This document shows positions 1 through 8,270 of a stretch of DNA of 64,000 bases, piece after piece. The position numbers were made by a program, and so were the translations under genes. The stretch is from DATBLE01 sp050258035. Lineage in GTDB: Bacteria; Actinomycetota; Thermoleophilia; Gaiellales; Gaiellaceae. The stretch's first letter is position 1. Each line of letters opens with the position of its first letter. The stretch is taken from contig JBLMYA010000039.1 in the NCBI GenBank assembly GCA_050258035.1, forward strand, positions 1 to 64,000, written 5' to 3'. The notes under the pieces are model-generated. The model saw nothing but the letters and a program-made list of their open reading frames with translations, was not told the DNA's origin and searched no databases.

Positions 1-229
1 GGGGGGGGGCCCCACCGCCCCCCCCGCCGCACCATGCCGACTCCGGCCCGAGCCGGCGTCAGAGCCTGACCCTGAGCGAGACGAGCCGGCGCGAGGAGAT
101 GCCCCCGAGGGGGTCGTCGCCCAGGCTTTCGCACTCCCGATCCAGCTCGACGTGCGCCGTCCCACCAGGCGTGCAGCCGTCAGGCGGTTCGACAGCTGGC
201 AGAAAAGGCTACCCCGATATCGTCTTGAC
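1..229. other. Left-edge non-coding stretch
   Basis: The window opens with a run of G followed by C-rich low-complexity sequence. No reading frame here looks like a protein. A short inverted repeat, GTCAG-agc-CTGAC, lies at 58-70. A TATCGT hexamer ends about 7 bases before the ATG at 230 and could be a -10 box for a leaderless or near-leaderless transcript of the next gene. I see nothing else I can support. Confidence 0.3.
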
Positions 230-1417
230 ATGCAGCCGACGGGCATCTCGAGAGACGAGCTCGCGGAGCGCCGAGAGCGCCTGCTCGACCACGCCGGCGC
301 CGGCGGGCTCGGCGGCGTCGTGCTCTTCGACCAGTCGTACATCCAGTATTTCACGGGTTTCAACTTCCTCTCGACCGAGCGACCGGTCGTCGTCGCGTTC
401 GGAGACGGGCAGCGGCTGGCGTTCGTCCCCGAGTTCGAGGTCGAGCGGACGCACGGCGAGGGTGACTTCGACCGCGTCGAGTCCTACCCCGAGTACCCGG
501 GCACCGAGCACCCGATGCGGATCCTCGCCCGTGTTCTCGCAGACCTCGGCCTGCGCGACGCGATCGGGGCCGATTCCGACGGCTACCCCGGGATCCTCGG
601 CTACCAGGGCCCGCCGCTCTCGGAGGTCACCGGCGCGACGGTCCGCCCGGTCGCGCCCTTCGTCGAGAGCATGATGATCCGCAAGAGCGCGGCCGAGATC
701 GAGCTCATCCGCCTGAGCGCGCGCTGGTGCGAGCACGCGCATCGGCTGCTCCAGCGGTACTCCACCCCCGGCGCGACCGAGGCCGAGGCGAGCCTGCGCG
801 CCGGCTACGAGGCGACGATCGCGATGCTGGCCGAGCTCGGGCCCGACTACCACGGGCAGCTCGGCTCGCAGGACGGCGCCACGGCCGGGTACCGCGGTCA
901 GATCGGCCGCCGGAGCGCCTGGGCGCACGCGGTCGCCCACAACATCACCTTCTGCGATGGGGACATGCTCGTCAGCGAGACGGCAGCGCCGATCTGGGGC
1001 TACAACGCCGAGCTCGAGCGCGGAATGGTCGTCGGAGCTCCGACGGACGAGCAGCGCCGGCTCTTCGAGCACACCGTCGCCGCGCAGCAGGTCGCATTCG
1101 ACGCCTTCCGGCCCGGCGTGACGTGCGCCGACGTCGACCGGGCCGTGCTCGACTACTTCGCCCGGCACGACCTCCTGCCACTCTGGAAGCAGCACACGGG
1201 CCACGCGATCGGGCTGAGGAACCACGAGGCGCCGTTCCTCGACGTCGGCGACCACACGCCGGTCGAGCCGGGGATGGTCTTCACGATCGAGCCCGGTGTC
1301 TACCAGGAAGGGCTGGGCGGGTTCCGGCACTCGGACACGGTCGTGGTCACGCCCGACGGCATCGAGATCCTCACCGACTACCCGCGCGACCTCGAGAGCC
1401 TGACGATCGCGGCGTGA
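230..1417 (+). CDS. M24 family metallopeptidase (Xaa-Pro aminopeptidase-like)
   Basis: Cytosolic metallopeptidase of the creatinase/prolidase fold, predicted to cleave X-Pro bonds or a related substrate. The N-terminal third (about residues 1-140) resembles the creatinase N domain. The C-terminal pita-bread domain shows the family features: the HTGHAIGLRNHE stretch near residue 325 supplies the metal-binding histidine, and FTIEPGVY near 350 supplies a metal-binding glutamate. An upstream in-frame GTG at 152 would add 26 Arg-rich residues unlike the family, so I use the ATG at 230, which gives 395 aa, a usual length. It has no strong Shine-Dalgarno. Creatinase or an ectoine hydrolase-like role cannot be excluded; the exact substrate is unknown. 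Confidence 0.85.
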   Translation: MQPTGISRDELAERRERLLDHAGAGGLGGVVLFDQSYIQYFTGFNFLSTERPVVVAFGDGQRLAFVPEFEVERTHGEGDFDRVESYPEYPGTEHPMRILARVLADLGLRDAIGADSDGYPGILGYQGPPLSEVTGATVRPVAPFVESMMIRKSAAEIELIRLSARWCEHAHRLLQRYSTPGATEAEASLRAGYEATIAMLAELGPDYHGQLGSQDGATAGYRGQIGRRSAWAHAVAHNITFCDGDMLVSETAAPIWGYNAELERGMVVGAPTDEQRRLFEHTVAAQQVAFDAFRPGVTCADVDRAVLDYFARHDLLPLWKQHTGHAIGLRNHEAPFLDVGDHTPVEPGMVFTIEPGVYQEGLGGFRHSDTVVVTPDGIEILTDYPRDLESLTIAA

Positions 1418-1492
1418 CCTGCCTGTCAGGGGAATGCAGGCGAGCGTTTCCTCGTTTCAAGTAGTACATCTCGACGAAGGAGCTGATTACCC

Positions 1493-2407
1493 CTGAACGC
1501 TGAAATCACGTCGATCGTCGAGGACGAGCCCGAAGAGGAGCGCCTCGACACGTCCTACGATGCAACGGCCGGCGGTGACTCGCTCAACCTGTTCATGAAC
1601 GAGCTGGGCCGGTACCCCCTGCTCACGGCCGCCGAAGAGGTCGAGCTGGCGAAGAAGATCGAGCGCGGCGACCACGCTGCGAAGGAGCGCATGATCAACT
1701 CGAACCTGCGCCTGGTCGTCCACGTCGCACGCCGGTTCATGGGCCAGGGCGTGCCTCTCGGCGACCTCATCCAGGAGGGCGTCATCGGGCTGAACCGCGC
1801 CGTCGAGAAGTTCGACTGGCGCAAGGGCTTCAAGTTCTCGACCTATGCCACCTGGTGGATCCGCCAGGCCTGCCAGCGCGCGGTCGCGAATCAGTCGAAG
1901 ACGATCCGGATCCCGGTCCACGTGGACGAGCGCCGGCGCAAGCTGGCGCGCGCGCGACAGCGCTTCGAGGTCGCGGAGGGCCGCGAGCCGACCCTGGCCG
2001 AGCTCGCCCGCGTGGCGGACATGGAGGTCCACCACGCGCAGGAGGCGATCGAGGCGGTCGAGGCGACCGTCTCGCTCAACCGGCCCGTCGGCGACGACGC
2101 GGACAGCCAGCTCGGCGACCTGTTCCCCGACCCCGACGTCGTCGACGCGGTCGACGAGGCCGAGCGCAGGCTGCGCGACGACGGCATCCGCCGGGCGGTT
2201 GCCGCCCTGCCGGAGCGGGAGCGCCGTGTGGTCGAGCTCCGGTTTGGCTTCGACGGTGAGAGCCTGACGCTGGAGGCGATCGGGCGAGAGCTCGGCCTCA
2301 CGCGCGAGCGCGTGCGCCAGCTCGAGCAGAGCGCCTTCGCGAAGCTGGCCGGCGACCTGGAAGACGTCGTGGCGGCGCGCGGCGACGACCTCGCCGACGC
2401 CGCCTGA
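1493..2407 (+). CDS. RNA polymerase sigma-70 family factor, apparent CTG start
   Basis: Primary-like (group 1/2) sigma factor directing RNA polymerase to promoters. Region 1.2 (DSLNLFMNELGRYPLL) lies around residues 29-45. Region 2 follows, with NLRLVVHVARRF near 67 and FSTYATWWIRQA near 113, including the aromatic residues that melt the -10 box. Regions 3 and 4 end in LTRERVRQLEQSAFAKLA, the -35 reading helix. There is no region 1.1. The first ATG in this frame, at 1595, would cut off region 1.2. Between the in-frame stop at 1484 and that ATG there is no ATG, GTG or TTG. CTG at 1493 lies 10 bases after AAGGAG (1477-1482), so I choose it, giving 304 aa. It stands alone, followed by a strong hairpin, and is probably an alternative (group 2, HrdB/SigB-like) factor. 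Confidence 0.85.
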   Translation: MNAEITSIVEDEPEEERLDTSYDATAGGDSLNLFMNELGRYPLLTAAEEVELAKKIERGDHAAKERMINSNLRLVVHVARRFMGQGVPLGDLIQEGVIGLNRAVEKFDWRKGFKFSTYATWWIRQACQRAVANQSKTIRIPVHVDERRRKLARARQRFEVAEGREPTLAELARVADMEVHHAQEAIEAVEATVSLNRPVGDDADSQLGDLFPDPDVVDAVDEAERRLRDDGIRRAVAALPERERRVVELRFGFDGESLTLEAIGRELGLTRERVRQLEQSAFAKLAGDLEDVVAARGDDLADAA

Positions 2408-2428
2408 TCACTCCCGCCACCGGCACAC

Positions 2429-2458
2429 CGGCTTCCCGGCCCGTAGGCCGGGAAGCCG
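2429..2458 (+). terminator. Strong hairpin after the sigma factor gene
   Basis: A perfect 13-bp inverted repeat, CGGCTTCCCGGCC / GGCCGGGAAGCCG, closes a 4-base CGTA loop 22 bases after the sigma factor stop. No T-run follows, which is common for terminators in high-GC actinobacteria. It separates the sigma gene from the next gene on the same strand. Confidence 0.7.
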
Positions 2459-2488
2459 CGCCGGGCGGTCATCGTTGAAGATTCCGAC

Positions 2489-3295
2489 GTGTCCGCCTCC
2501 GATCGCCGCGCGCGCTTCCGGGAGCTCCACGGGGAGAACCGCCTCTTCCTGATGCCGAACCCGTGGGACATCGGCTCGGCGCGGATCCTGGAGCGACTCG
2601 GCTTCCCCGCCCTTGCGACGACGAGTGCCGGTTTCGCCTGGTCGCTCGGAAAGCCCGACCAGCATGTCACGCGCGACGAGCTCGTCGACCACGTCGCCGC
2701 GGTCGCGGCCGCGGTGTCGATCCCGCTGAACGTCGACAGCGAGCGGCTCTACCCCGACGAGCCGGGCGGAGTCGGCGAGACCGTGCGCCTGCTCGCGGAG
2801 GCCGGAGCGTCCGGCTGCTCGATCGAGGACTTCGACCCGGCGACCGGCATGATCGACGATGTCCCTCAGACGGCCGCCCGCGTCGCCGAGGCGGCGGAGG
2901 CGGCACACGCGGCCGGCATGGTGCTGACCGGCCGCTGCGAGCATCACATCCGCGGCGTCGACGACCTCGACGGGACGATCGCGCGGCTGACCGCCTACCG
3001 GGAAGCGGGCGCCGACTGCCTGTACGCCCCGGGGCTGACCGGTCTCGAGCAGATCCGCCGCGTCGTCGACGAGGTCGCCGCGCCCGTCAACGTCCTCGCC
3101 CTGCCCGCCGCACCGCCGATCGGCGAGCTCGAAGCGGTCGGCGTCAGGCGCATCTCGACCGGGAGCCTCCTTGCCGGCACCGCGTACGGCGCGCTCGTCG
3201 CCGGCGCGCGGGAGCTTTCCGACCAGGGGACGTCGCGGTACGCGACGGGGCACGTCGACCGCAGCCTGCTCGCCGACGCGCTCGGCCCCGAGTAG
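2489..3295 (+). CDS. Isocitrate lyase/phosphoenolpyruvate mutase family protein
   Basis: Alpha/beta-barrel enzyme of the PEP mutase/isocitrate lyase superfamily, likely a C-C or P-C bond lyase such as a 2-methylisocitrate lyase or oxaloacetate decarboxylase relative. The start, FRELHGENRLFLMPNPWDIG, and the following ATTSAGFAW are typical of the short (about 260-280 aa) 'isocitrate lyase/PEP mutase family' proteins. SIEDFDPATG near residue 112 matches the Mg-binding acidic segment. The catalytic Cys loop (KKCGH) of true isocitrate lyases is not apparent, so this is not the glyoxylate-cycle AceA. It is 268 aa, a full-length member. The reaction is not predictable from the sequence. Confidence 0.8.
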   Translation: MSASDRRARFRELHGENRLFLMPNPWDIGSARILERLGFPALATTSAGFAWSLGKPDQHVTRDELVDHVAAVAAAVSIPLNVDSERLYPDEPGGVGETVRLLAEAGASGCSIEDFDPATGMIDDVPQTAARVAEAAEAAHAAGMVLTGRCEHHIRGVDDLDGTIARLTAYREAGADCLYAPGLTGLEQIRRVVDEVAAPVNVLALPAAPPIGELEAVGVRRISTGSLLAGTAYGALVAGARELSDQGTSRYATGHVDRSLLADALGPE

Positions 3296-3304
3296 CCCGC
3301 CCTG

Positions 3305-4018
3305 TCAGGCGTCGTCGTCGGCCGTCCCGAGGTAGGCCTCGATCACCGCCGGGTCCTGCTGTACCTCCTGCGGCGTGCCGGCGGCGATCACCCGGCCGAA
3401 GTCGAGCACGTGGACGCGGTCCGAGACGCCCATCACGAGGTTCATGTGGTGCTCGACGAGCAGGATCGTCAGGTCGAAGTCCCGCCGCATCTGCCGGACG
3501 AACGCGGCGAGCTGCTCGACCTCCTCGTGGGACAGGCCGCCGGCCGGCTCGTCGAGCAGCAGGAGTCGCGGCCCGGAGGCGAGCGCTCGGGCGGTCTCGA
3601 CGCGCTTCAGCGTCGCGTACGGGAGCGAGCCCGCGGGGCGATCGGCGACGTCGCCGATCCCGACGTAGTCGATGATCTCGTCCACGCTGCGCTCTCCTGC
3701 GCGCGCATGCGTGCCGACGACGACGTTCTCGCGCGCCGTCATCGTCTTGAACAGCTCGAGGTTCTGGAACGTGCGTGCGATGCCACGCTTGATCACCTGG
3801 TGGGGCGGCGTCGACAGAAGCGACTCGCCGGCGAATCTGAGCTCGCCGCCGTCCGGGCGGTACAGCCTGGTGATCACGTTGAAGGTGGTCGTCTTGCCGG
3901 CGCCGTTCGGGCCGATCAGCCCGACGATCTGGCCCGCCTCGACGTCGAACGTCACCTCGTCGAGGGCGACGATGCCCCCGAATCGCCGCGTGACCTCCTT
4001 CACCTCCAGCAGCGCCAT
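3305..4018 (-). CDS. ABC transporter ATP-binding protein, LivG-type (orphan)
   Basis: Cytosolic ATPase of a branched-chain amino acid type (HAAT) importer. Walker A GPNGAGKTT lies near residue 36, and LLLLDEPAGGLSHEE carries Walker B. The end, VIEAYLGTADDD, is the LivG signature (insertion before YLG). In the region between Q-loop and Walker B I read LPYATLKRVETARALA where a canonical signature would read LSYGxQRRLEIARAL, so the signature motif is degenerate, lacking Ser and Gly at the usual places. Start: the ATG at 4018 begins MALLEVKEV; further upstream sequence is not LivG-like. No permease or binding-protein gene is adjacent. It is divergent from the FAD oxidoreductase with 76 bp between them. 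Confidence 0.85.
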   Translation of the reverse strand: MALLEVKEVTRRFGGIVALDEVTFDVEAGQIVGLIGPNGAGKTTTFNVITRLYRPDGGELRFAGESLLSTPPHQVIKRGIARTFQNLELFKTMTARENVVVGTHARAGERSVDEIIDYVGIGDVADRPAGSLPYATLKRVETARALASGPRLLLLDEPAGGLSHEEVEQLAAFVRQMRRDFDLTILLVEHHMNLVMGVSDRVHVLDFGRVIAAGTPQEVQQDPAVIEAYLGTADDDA

Positions 4019-4058
4019 CCGGCGTACCCTAAGCCCGCGGCGCCGCCGGCGTCTTGAC

Positions 4059-4069
4059 GTGCCTGGCAC
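4059..4069. repeat. GTGCCTGGCAC palindrome, single copy
   Basis: A perfect 11-base palindrome (GTGCC-T-GGCAC) in the divergent gap between the livG-like gene and the FAD oxidoreductase gene. The same core recurs in the 50-bp tandem array at 20921-21117. It is therefore a dispersed short repeat or a shared binding site, not chance sequence in the array alone. Confidence 0.5.
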
Positions 4070-4094
4070 CGTAAGCTCCGTGAGCTCGGGGCCG

Positions 4095-5168
4095 ATGGAG
4101 ACGCACGAGGTCGTGATCGTGGGCGGCGGAGCGATGGGCACGAGTGTCGGCTGGCACCTGCGCGAGCTGGGGATCGACGACGTCGTCCTGCTCGAGCGAG
4201 ACACGCTCGCCTCCGGTTCGACGAGTCGCTCCGCGGGCGGGATCCGCACCCAGTTCTCGGACGAGCTCAACATCCGGATCGCCCTGCGCTCGCTCGAGGA
4301 GTTCGAGCGCATGGAGGGGATCGACCTGCGCCGCTACGGCTACCTGTTCCTGCTCGACCGCCACGAGGACGTGCGCTCGTTCCGGGAAGCGCTCGCACTG
4401 CAGCAGCGACTCGGCGTTCCGTCCCGGGAGCTCTCCGTCGACGAGGCGCTCGGGATCGTCCCCCAGCTCGCGCCCGACGGATTGCTGGCGGCGACCTTCT
4501 GCGAGCTCGACGGGTACGCGTCGCCGGAGGCGGTCGTCCAGTGGTACGCGCGCGGACTCGACGTGCGGCAGGGCCGCGAGGTGAACGGAGTGCACGTCGA
4601 GGCCGGACGGGTCGCAGGGGTGGAGACGTCGACCGGGCCGATCGCGTGCAGAACCGTCGTCTGCTGCGCCGGCGCCTGGTCGCGCGAGACGGCCGCGACC
4701 GCCGGCGTCGAGCTTCCGATCGAGGGCGAGAAGCGCTGGATCTGGTTCTCCCCGGAGGACGGCGGGCTGCCGGAGCGGCTCCCGCTGACGATCGACTTCT
4801 CGACCTCGTTCTACTTCCATCGGGAGGGGCCGGGAATCGTGTTCGGGGGGAAGGAGCAGTCGCTGGAGGAGGTGGCGGAGCACGGCCTGCGCCGGCTGCC
4901 CCTCCTCGCCGAGCTGCCGGTGCAGACCTCCTGGTGGGGCTTCTACGAGGTGAGCCCCGACCACAATGCGCTGGTCGGGGCCGCACCGGAGCCGGAAGGG
5001 TTCTTCTACGCCGCGGGCTTCTCCGGTCACGGCTTCCAGCAGGCGCCGGCCGTGGGCGAGCACGTGGCGCAGCTCATCGGGGGCCGGCAGCCGACGCTCG
5101 ACCTCTCGGAGTTCGACGCGGGTCGCTTCGAGCGCGGTGTTGTCAGGCCGGAAACGTTCGTCGCATGA
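4095..5168 (+). CDS. FAD-dependent amino acid oxidase/dehydrogenase (DAO family)
   Basis: Flavoprotein of the D-amino acid oxidase/sarcosine oxidase family, oxidising an amine or imino acid. The Rossmann FAD-binding motif VVIVGGGAMGTSVGWHL is at the N terminus. SRSAGGIRTQF near residue 41 is the segment that contacts the isoalloxazine ring in sarcosine oxidase-like proteins. The C-terminal FYAAGFSGHGFQQAPAVGE is the second FAD-binding stretch of the DAO fold. It is 357 aa, typical. The ATG at 4095 starts directly at the beta strand of the Rossmann fold. Stop is TGA; the next gene starts 26 bases later. The substrate could be a glycine- or proline-type secondary amine; unknown. Confidence 0.85.
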   Translation: METHEVVIVGGGAMGTSVGWHLRELGIDDVVLLERDTLASGSTSRSAGGIRTQFSDELNIRIALRSLEEFERMEGIDLRRYGYLFLLDRHEDVRSFREALALQQRLGVPSRELSVDEALGIVPQLAPDGLLAATFCELDGYASPEAVVQWYARGLDVRQGREVNGVHVEAGRVAGVETSTGPIACRTVVCCAGAWSRETAATAGVELPIEGEKRWIWFSPEDGGLPERLPLTIDFSTSFYFHREGPGIVFGGKEQSLEEVAEHGLRRLPLLAELPVQTSWWGFYEVSPDHNALVGAAPEPEGFFYAAGFSGHGFQQAPAVGEHVAQLIGGRQPTLDLSEFDAGRFERGVVRPETFVA

Positions 5169-5194
5169 TCGCGCACACCCGAGAGGAGGGAGCG

Positions 5195-5635
5195 ATGACG
5201 GACGGCAAGCGCGCGTCCGACGCGAACAGAGCGTTGCTGAAACGCCTCTACGACGAGGTGATCAACGGACGCGACCTCGACCTGATCGACGAGCTGCTGT
5301 CCGACGACTTCGTCGAGCACGAGGACTTCCCGGGGATACCCCCGACGCGCGAGGGAGTGAAACAGACCTTCGCGATGTTCTACGCGGCGTTCCCCGACAT
5401 CCACTTCCAGGTCGAGGACCTCCTCGCCGAGGGCGACCTGGTCGCGGCGCGGGTGACGGTCACCGGGACACACCAGGGTGAGTTCATGGGCATTCCGGCC
5501 ACGGGACGATCGGTCGAGGTCGCGGCGATGGACTTCGTCAGCTTCAGGGAGGGCAAGGCAACCGCGCACTGGGGCATCAGCGACATGGTCTCGCTGCTCC
5601 GGCAACTGGGCGTCATGCCGCCCCCCGGCGGCTAG
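5195..5635 (+). CDS. SnoaL-like ester cyclase family protein
   Basis: Small alpha+beta barrel protein of the NTF2-like/SnoaL fold, 146 aa. The pattern NRALLKRLYDEVINGRDL, the FVEHEDFPGIPPTREG segment, FYAAFPDIHFQVEDLLAEGD and VTVTGTHQGEFMGIPATGR is the usual layout of proteins annotated as ester cyclase or polyketide cyclase-like. Many of these have no known substrate. The start at 5195 has GAGGAGGG 5-12 bases upstream. An ATG at 5165 overlapping the previous stop is possible but has no comparable Shine-Dalgarno. It is likely co-transcribed with the FAD oxidoreductase. Its stop overlaps the stop of the convergent next gene by 4 bases. Confidence 0.75.
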   Translation: MTDGKRASDANRALLKRLYDEVINGRDLDLIDELLSDDFVEHEDFPGIPPTREGVKQTFAMFYAAFPDIHFQVEDLLAEGDLVAARVTVTGTHQGEFMGIPATGRSVEVAAMDFVSFREGKATAHWGISDMVSLLRQLGVMPPPGG

Positions 5636-7497
5636 GTCACGGGCACACGGCAGGCGAAGCGCTCGCACACGTAGAGCGTGGGCTTCCCGTCCACCTTCGT
5701 CTTGCCGGCGAGGAGGGGCACCGTTTCGCTCGGGCCGAATGCGACGACCGCGGACGGGTCGAAGGGCTCGAGCGCACGGCGGGCGACCTCGTCGTCGGGC
5801 ACGCCGACGATCGCGAGCTCGCGCGGCGGGGACAGGTACAGGTCGAGGGCGCAGAGGGCCCAGCCGAAGGCCGACGGTATGCGGCCGAGGTTCGGGTGCA
5901 GGAGCCGGAGGACGCCCGCGGCGTGCTGCTCGAGCCCGTCGTCGCCGTAGATCCGCGCCAGCCGGAGCAGCACGAACGCGAGCATCGAGTTCCCGGACGG
6001 GACCGGGTTGTCGTCGAGGTCCTTCGTGCGTGCCACCAGCTCCTCGGCGTCGCGGGCGGTCATGAAGAAGCCACCCCGCTCCCCGTCTGCAAAGAGGTCG
6101 ACCGCGAGTCGCACGAGCCGGTTGGCCTCCTCGAGCCAGCGCAGCTCGCCGGTGGCGACGTGGAGCTCGTAGAGGCCGTGCGCCACGTCGGCGTAGTCCT
6201 CGAGGTACCCGGCGGCACCCGCGCGCCCGTTCCGCCATGACCGGTACAGCCGGCCGTCAGGCGTGGAAAGCGCCGTGAGCAGGAAGTTTCCGAGCCGTTC
6301 AGCCGCTTGTAACAGACTGTTACTTGCAAGACGACGGCCGGCCTCCCCCAGCGCGGCGAGCGTCAGGCCGTTCCAGGCGGCGACCGCCTTGTCGTCGCGC
6401 GCGGGTTGCGGGCGGCGCGATCGCTCGTCGAGGAGCCTTGCTCGAAGCTCGGGGTCGAGCTCGCCCCGGACGATCGACCGGCCGTGCTCGAACGGGCGGA
6501 GGAGCTCGCTCGGGACACCGTCCTCGACGGTCCAGGTGTAGGTGAGCCCCTCGACGCCGTCGGTGTCGGCGTCGTGCGACGAGGCGAAGCCGCCCTCGGG
6601 GAGCGCGAGGTCGCGCAGCAGGTACTCGCACGTCTCCTCCACGACCCCCCGGTAGCGCTCCCGGCCGGTCACCACCCAGGCGTGCAGGTACGCGGAGACG
6701 AGGAGCGCGTTGTCGTAGAGCATCTTCTCGAAGTGCGGGACGAGCCAGTCGGCGTCGACCGAGTAGCGATGGAACCCGCCGCCGACGAGGTCGTACATGC
6801 CGCCCGCCGCCATCGCGTCGAGCGTCTTCGTCGTCATCTCCAGCTCGCCCCGGCGGAGGAGGAGCTCCAGCACCGATGCCGGCGGGAACTTCGGCGCACC
6901 GCCGAAGCCGCCGCGTTCCGCGTCGAAGCTGCGGCGGAGGCCGCGAACCGCCTCGGAGAGGATCCCGTCGGTGAGCGGCTCCGCCGACGGCCGGACATCG
7001 CTCGACGAGCGCACCGCCGCGATCAGCTCCGCCGCCGAGCGCTCGATGTCGGCGCGCCGCTCCCGGTAGGCCGACGCGACTGCATCGAGCACCTGCCGGA
7101 AGCTCGGCAAGCCGTGTCGCGGCGCCGGCGGGAAGTACGTCCCGCCGAAGAAGGGCTCGCCGGAGGGCGTCAGGAAGACGGTCATGGGCCAGCCGCCGCG
7201 GCCGGTCATCGCGACGACCGCGTCCATGTAGATCGCGTCGAGGTCCGGACGCTCCTCCCGGTCGACCTTGACGTTCACGAACTGCTCGTTCATCTGCGCC
7301 GCCGTCTCGGAGTCCTCGAACGACTCGTGCTCCATCACGTGGCACCAGTGGCACGCCGCGTACCCGATCGAGAGGAGGATCGGCTTGTCCTCGCCGCGGG
7401 CCCGGGCGAGCGCCTCCTCCCCCCACTCGTACCAGTCGACCGGGTTGTCCGCGTGCTGGAGGAGGTACGGGCTGGTCGCAGCGGCGAGCCGGTTCAT
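5632..7497 (-). CDS. Thioredoxin domain-containing protein, YyaL/SPATA20 family
   Basis: Two-domain protein of 621 aa: an N-terminal thioredoxin-like DUF255 domain (about 1-160) and a C-terminal alpha/alpha barrel like glycoside epimerases. The start, MNRLAAATSPYLLQHADNPV, is the invariant family start. CHWCHVMEHESF near residue 50 holds the CxxC redox motif. The barrel part shows GGMYDLVGGGFHRYSVD and PHFEKMLYDNA, also family hallmarks. The bacterial role is not established. It is often described as a thioredoxin-like protein with a possible sugar or nucleotide-sugar binding barrel. No operon partner: it is convergent with the SnoaL-like gene and divergent from the cyclase gene, 20 bp away. 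Confidence 0.9.
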   Translation of the reverse strand: MNRLAAATSPYLLQHADNPVDWYEWGEEALARARGEDKPILLSIGYAACHWCHVMEHESFEDSETAAQMNEQFVNVKVDREERPDLDAIYMDAVVAMTGRGGWPMTVFLTPSGEPFFGGTYFPPAPRHGLPSFRQVLDAVASAYRERRADIERSAAELIAAVRSSSDVRPSAEPLTDGILSEAVRGLRRSFDAERGGFGGAPKFPPASVLELLLRRGELEMTTKTLDAMAAGGMYDLVGGGFHRYSVDADWLVPHFEKMLYDNALLVSAYLHAWVVTGRERYRGVVEETCEYLLRDLALPEGGFASSHDADTDGVEGLTYTWTVEDGVPSELLRPFEHGRSIVRGELDPELRARLLDERSRRPQPARDDKAVAAWNGLTLAALGEAGRRLASNSLLQAAERLGNFLLTALSTPDGRLYRSWRNGRAGAAGYLEDYADVAHGLYELHVATGELRWLEEANRLVRLAVDLFADGERGGFFMTARDAEELVARTKDLDDNPVPSGNSMLAFVLLRLARIYGDDGLEQHAAGVLRLLHPNLGRIPSAFGWALCALDLYLSPPRELAIVGVPDDEVARRALEPFDPSAVVAFGPSETVPLLAGKTKVDGKPTLYVCERFACRVPVT

Positions 7498-7517
7498 TCC
7501 GCCACGATAATCACGCG

Positions 7518-8270
7518 GTGTCCGCCTACCCGACCGGAACGGTCACGTTCCTGTTCACCGATGTCGAGGGATCGACGAAGCTGCTCCACGAGCTCGGCGA
7601 CGACTACGCGTCGGTCGTCACGGATCACCGGCGGATCCTCCGCGAGACGTTCGGCGGCGCGGGCGGTCGCGAGGTCGACACCCAGGGCGACGCGTTCTTC
7701 TACTCGTTCCAAAGGGCACGCGACGCAGTGACCGCGGCGGTCGAGGGACAGCGGGCCCTGGCCGCCCACGAGTGGCCGCACGGCGCCCGGGTGCGGGTGC
7801 GGATGGGGCTGCACACGGGCGAGCCGGCGGTCGGCGACGAGGGGTACATCGGGCTCGACGTCGTTCGGGCGGCGCGGATCTGCTCTGCGGGTCACGGGCG
7901 GCAGGTGCTCCTGTCGGAGACGACCCGTGCGCTCGTCGGTGGCGACCTCCCGGAGGGGGTGTCGGTGCGCGACCTCGGCGAACAGAAGCTCAAGGACGTC
8001 CCCGCGGAGCACCTCTACCAGCTCCACTTCGACGGGTCCCCGGAGTACTTCCCGATGCTCCGCACCGAGGGCTCGAGCTCCGATTTCAGCGAACGGATCA
8101 ACAAGCACGTCGAGAGCGTCGTCGAGGCGCAGCTGAACTCGGTGTTCGCGGGCGGCAAGCCGCCGACGGTGAAGCTCGCCGGGTTGACGGCGTTCGGGCT
8201 GGTCACGCTGTTCGTCCTCCTGGGCCTGCTCGTGGGGCTCGCGTTCCTGATCAGAGCGGTCTTCTTCTAG
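7518..8270 (+). CDS. Class III adenylate/guanylate cyclase with C-terminal membrane anchor
   Basis: Class III nucleotide cyclase catalytic domain at residues 8-170: VTFLFTDVEGSTKLLHELG carries the first metal-binding Asp, EVDTQGDAFFYSF the second, and VRMGLHTGEP follows. GLDVVRAARICSAGHG and LSETTRALV are also standard for actinobacterial cyclases. After a linker the protein ends in one strong hydrophobic helix of about 27 residues (VKLAGLTAFGLVTLFVLLGLLV onward, shown in part) with little after it. It is therefore probably tail-anchored with the catalytic domain in the cytosol. This is unlike the usual N-terminal membrane anchor. GTG start. The CoA transferase ATG follows the stop with no gap, suggesting one transcript. 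Confidence 0.85.
   Translation: MSAYPTGTVTFLFTDVEGSTKLLHELGDDYASVVTDHRRILRETFGGAGGREVDTQGDAFFYSFQRARDAVTAAVEGQRALAAHEWPHGARVRVRMGLHTGEPAVGDEGYIGLDVVRAARICSAGHGRQVLLSETTRALVGGDLPEGVSVRDLGEQKLKDVPAEHLYQLHFDGSPEYFPMLRTEGSSSDFSERINKHVESVVEAQLNSVFAGGKPPTVKLAGLTAFGLVTLFVLLGLLVGLAFLIRAVFF

Noticed and set aside
209..1330. Antisense frame opposite the M24 peptidase
   Set aside because: Composition is that of a shadow, and the plus strand has catalytic motifs.
1416..1445. CCTGTCAGG-type palindromes (also near 3301) as a repeat family
   Set aside because: Short and imperfect, flanks differ; not enough to call.
2489..3295. Isocitrate lyase of the glyoxylate bypass
   Set aside because: Only 268 aa and no KKCGH loop; belongs to the short PEP mutase-like group.
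5165..5194. Upstream start for the SnoaL-like gene at ATG 5165
   Set aside because: It overlaps the previous stop but has no Shine-Dalgarno; 5195 has a strong GAGGAGGG.
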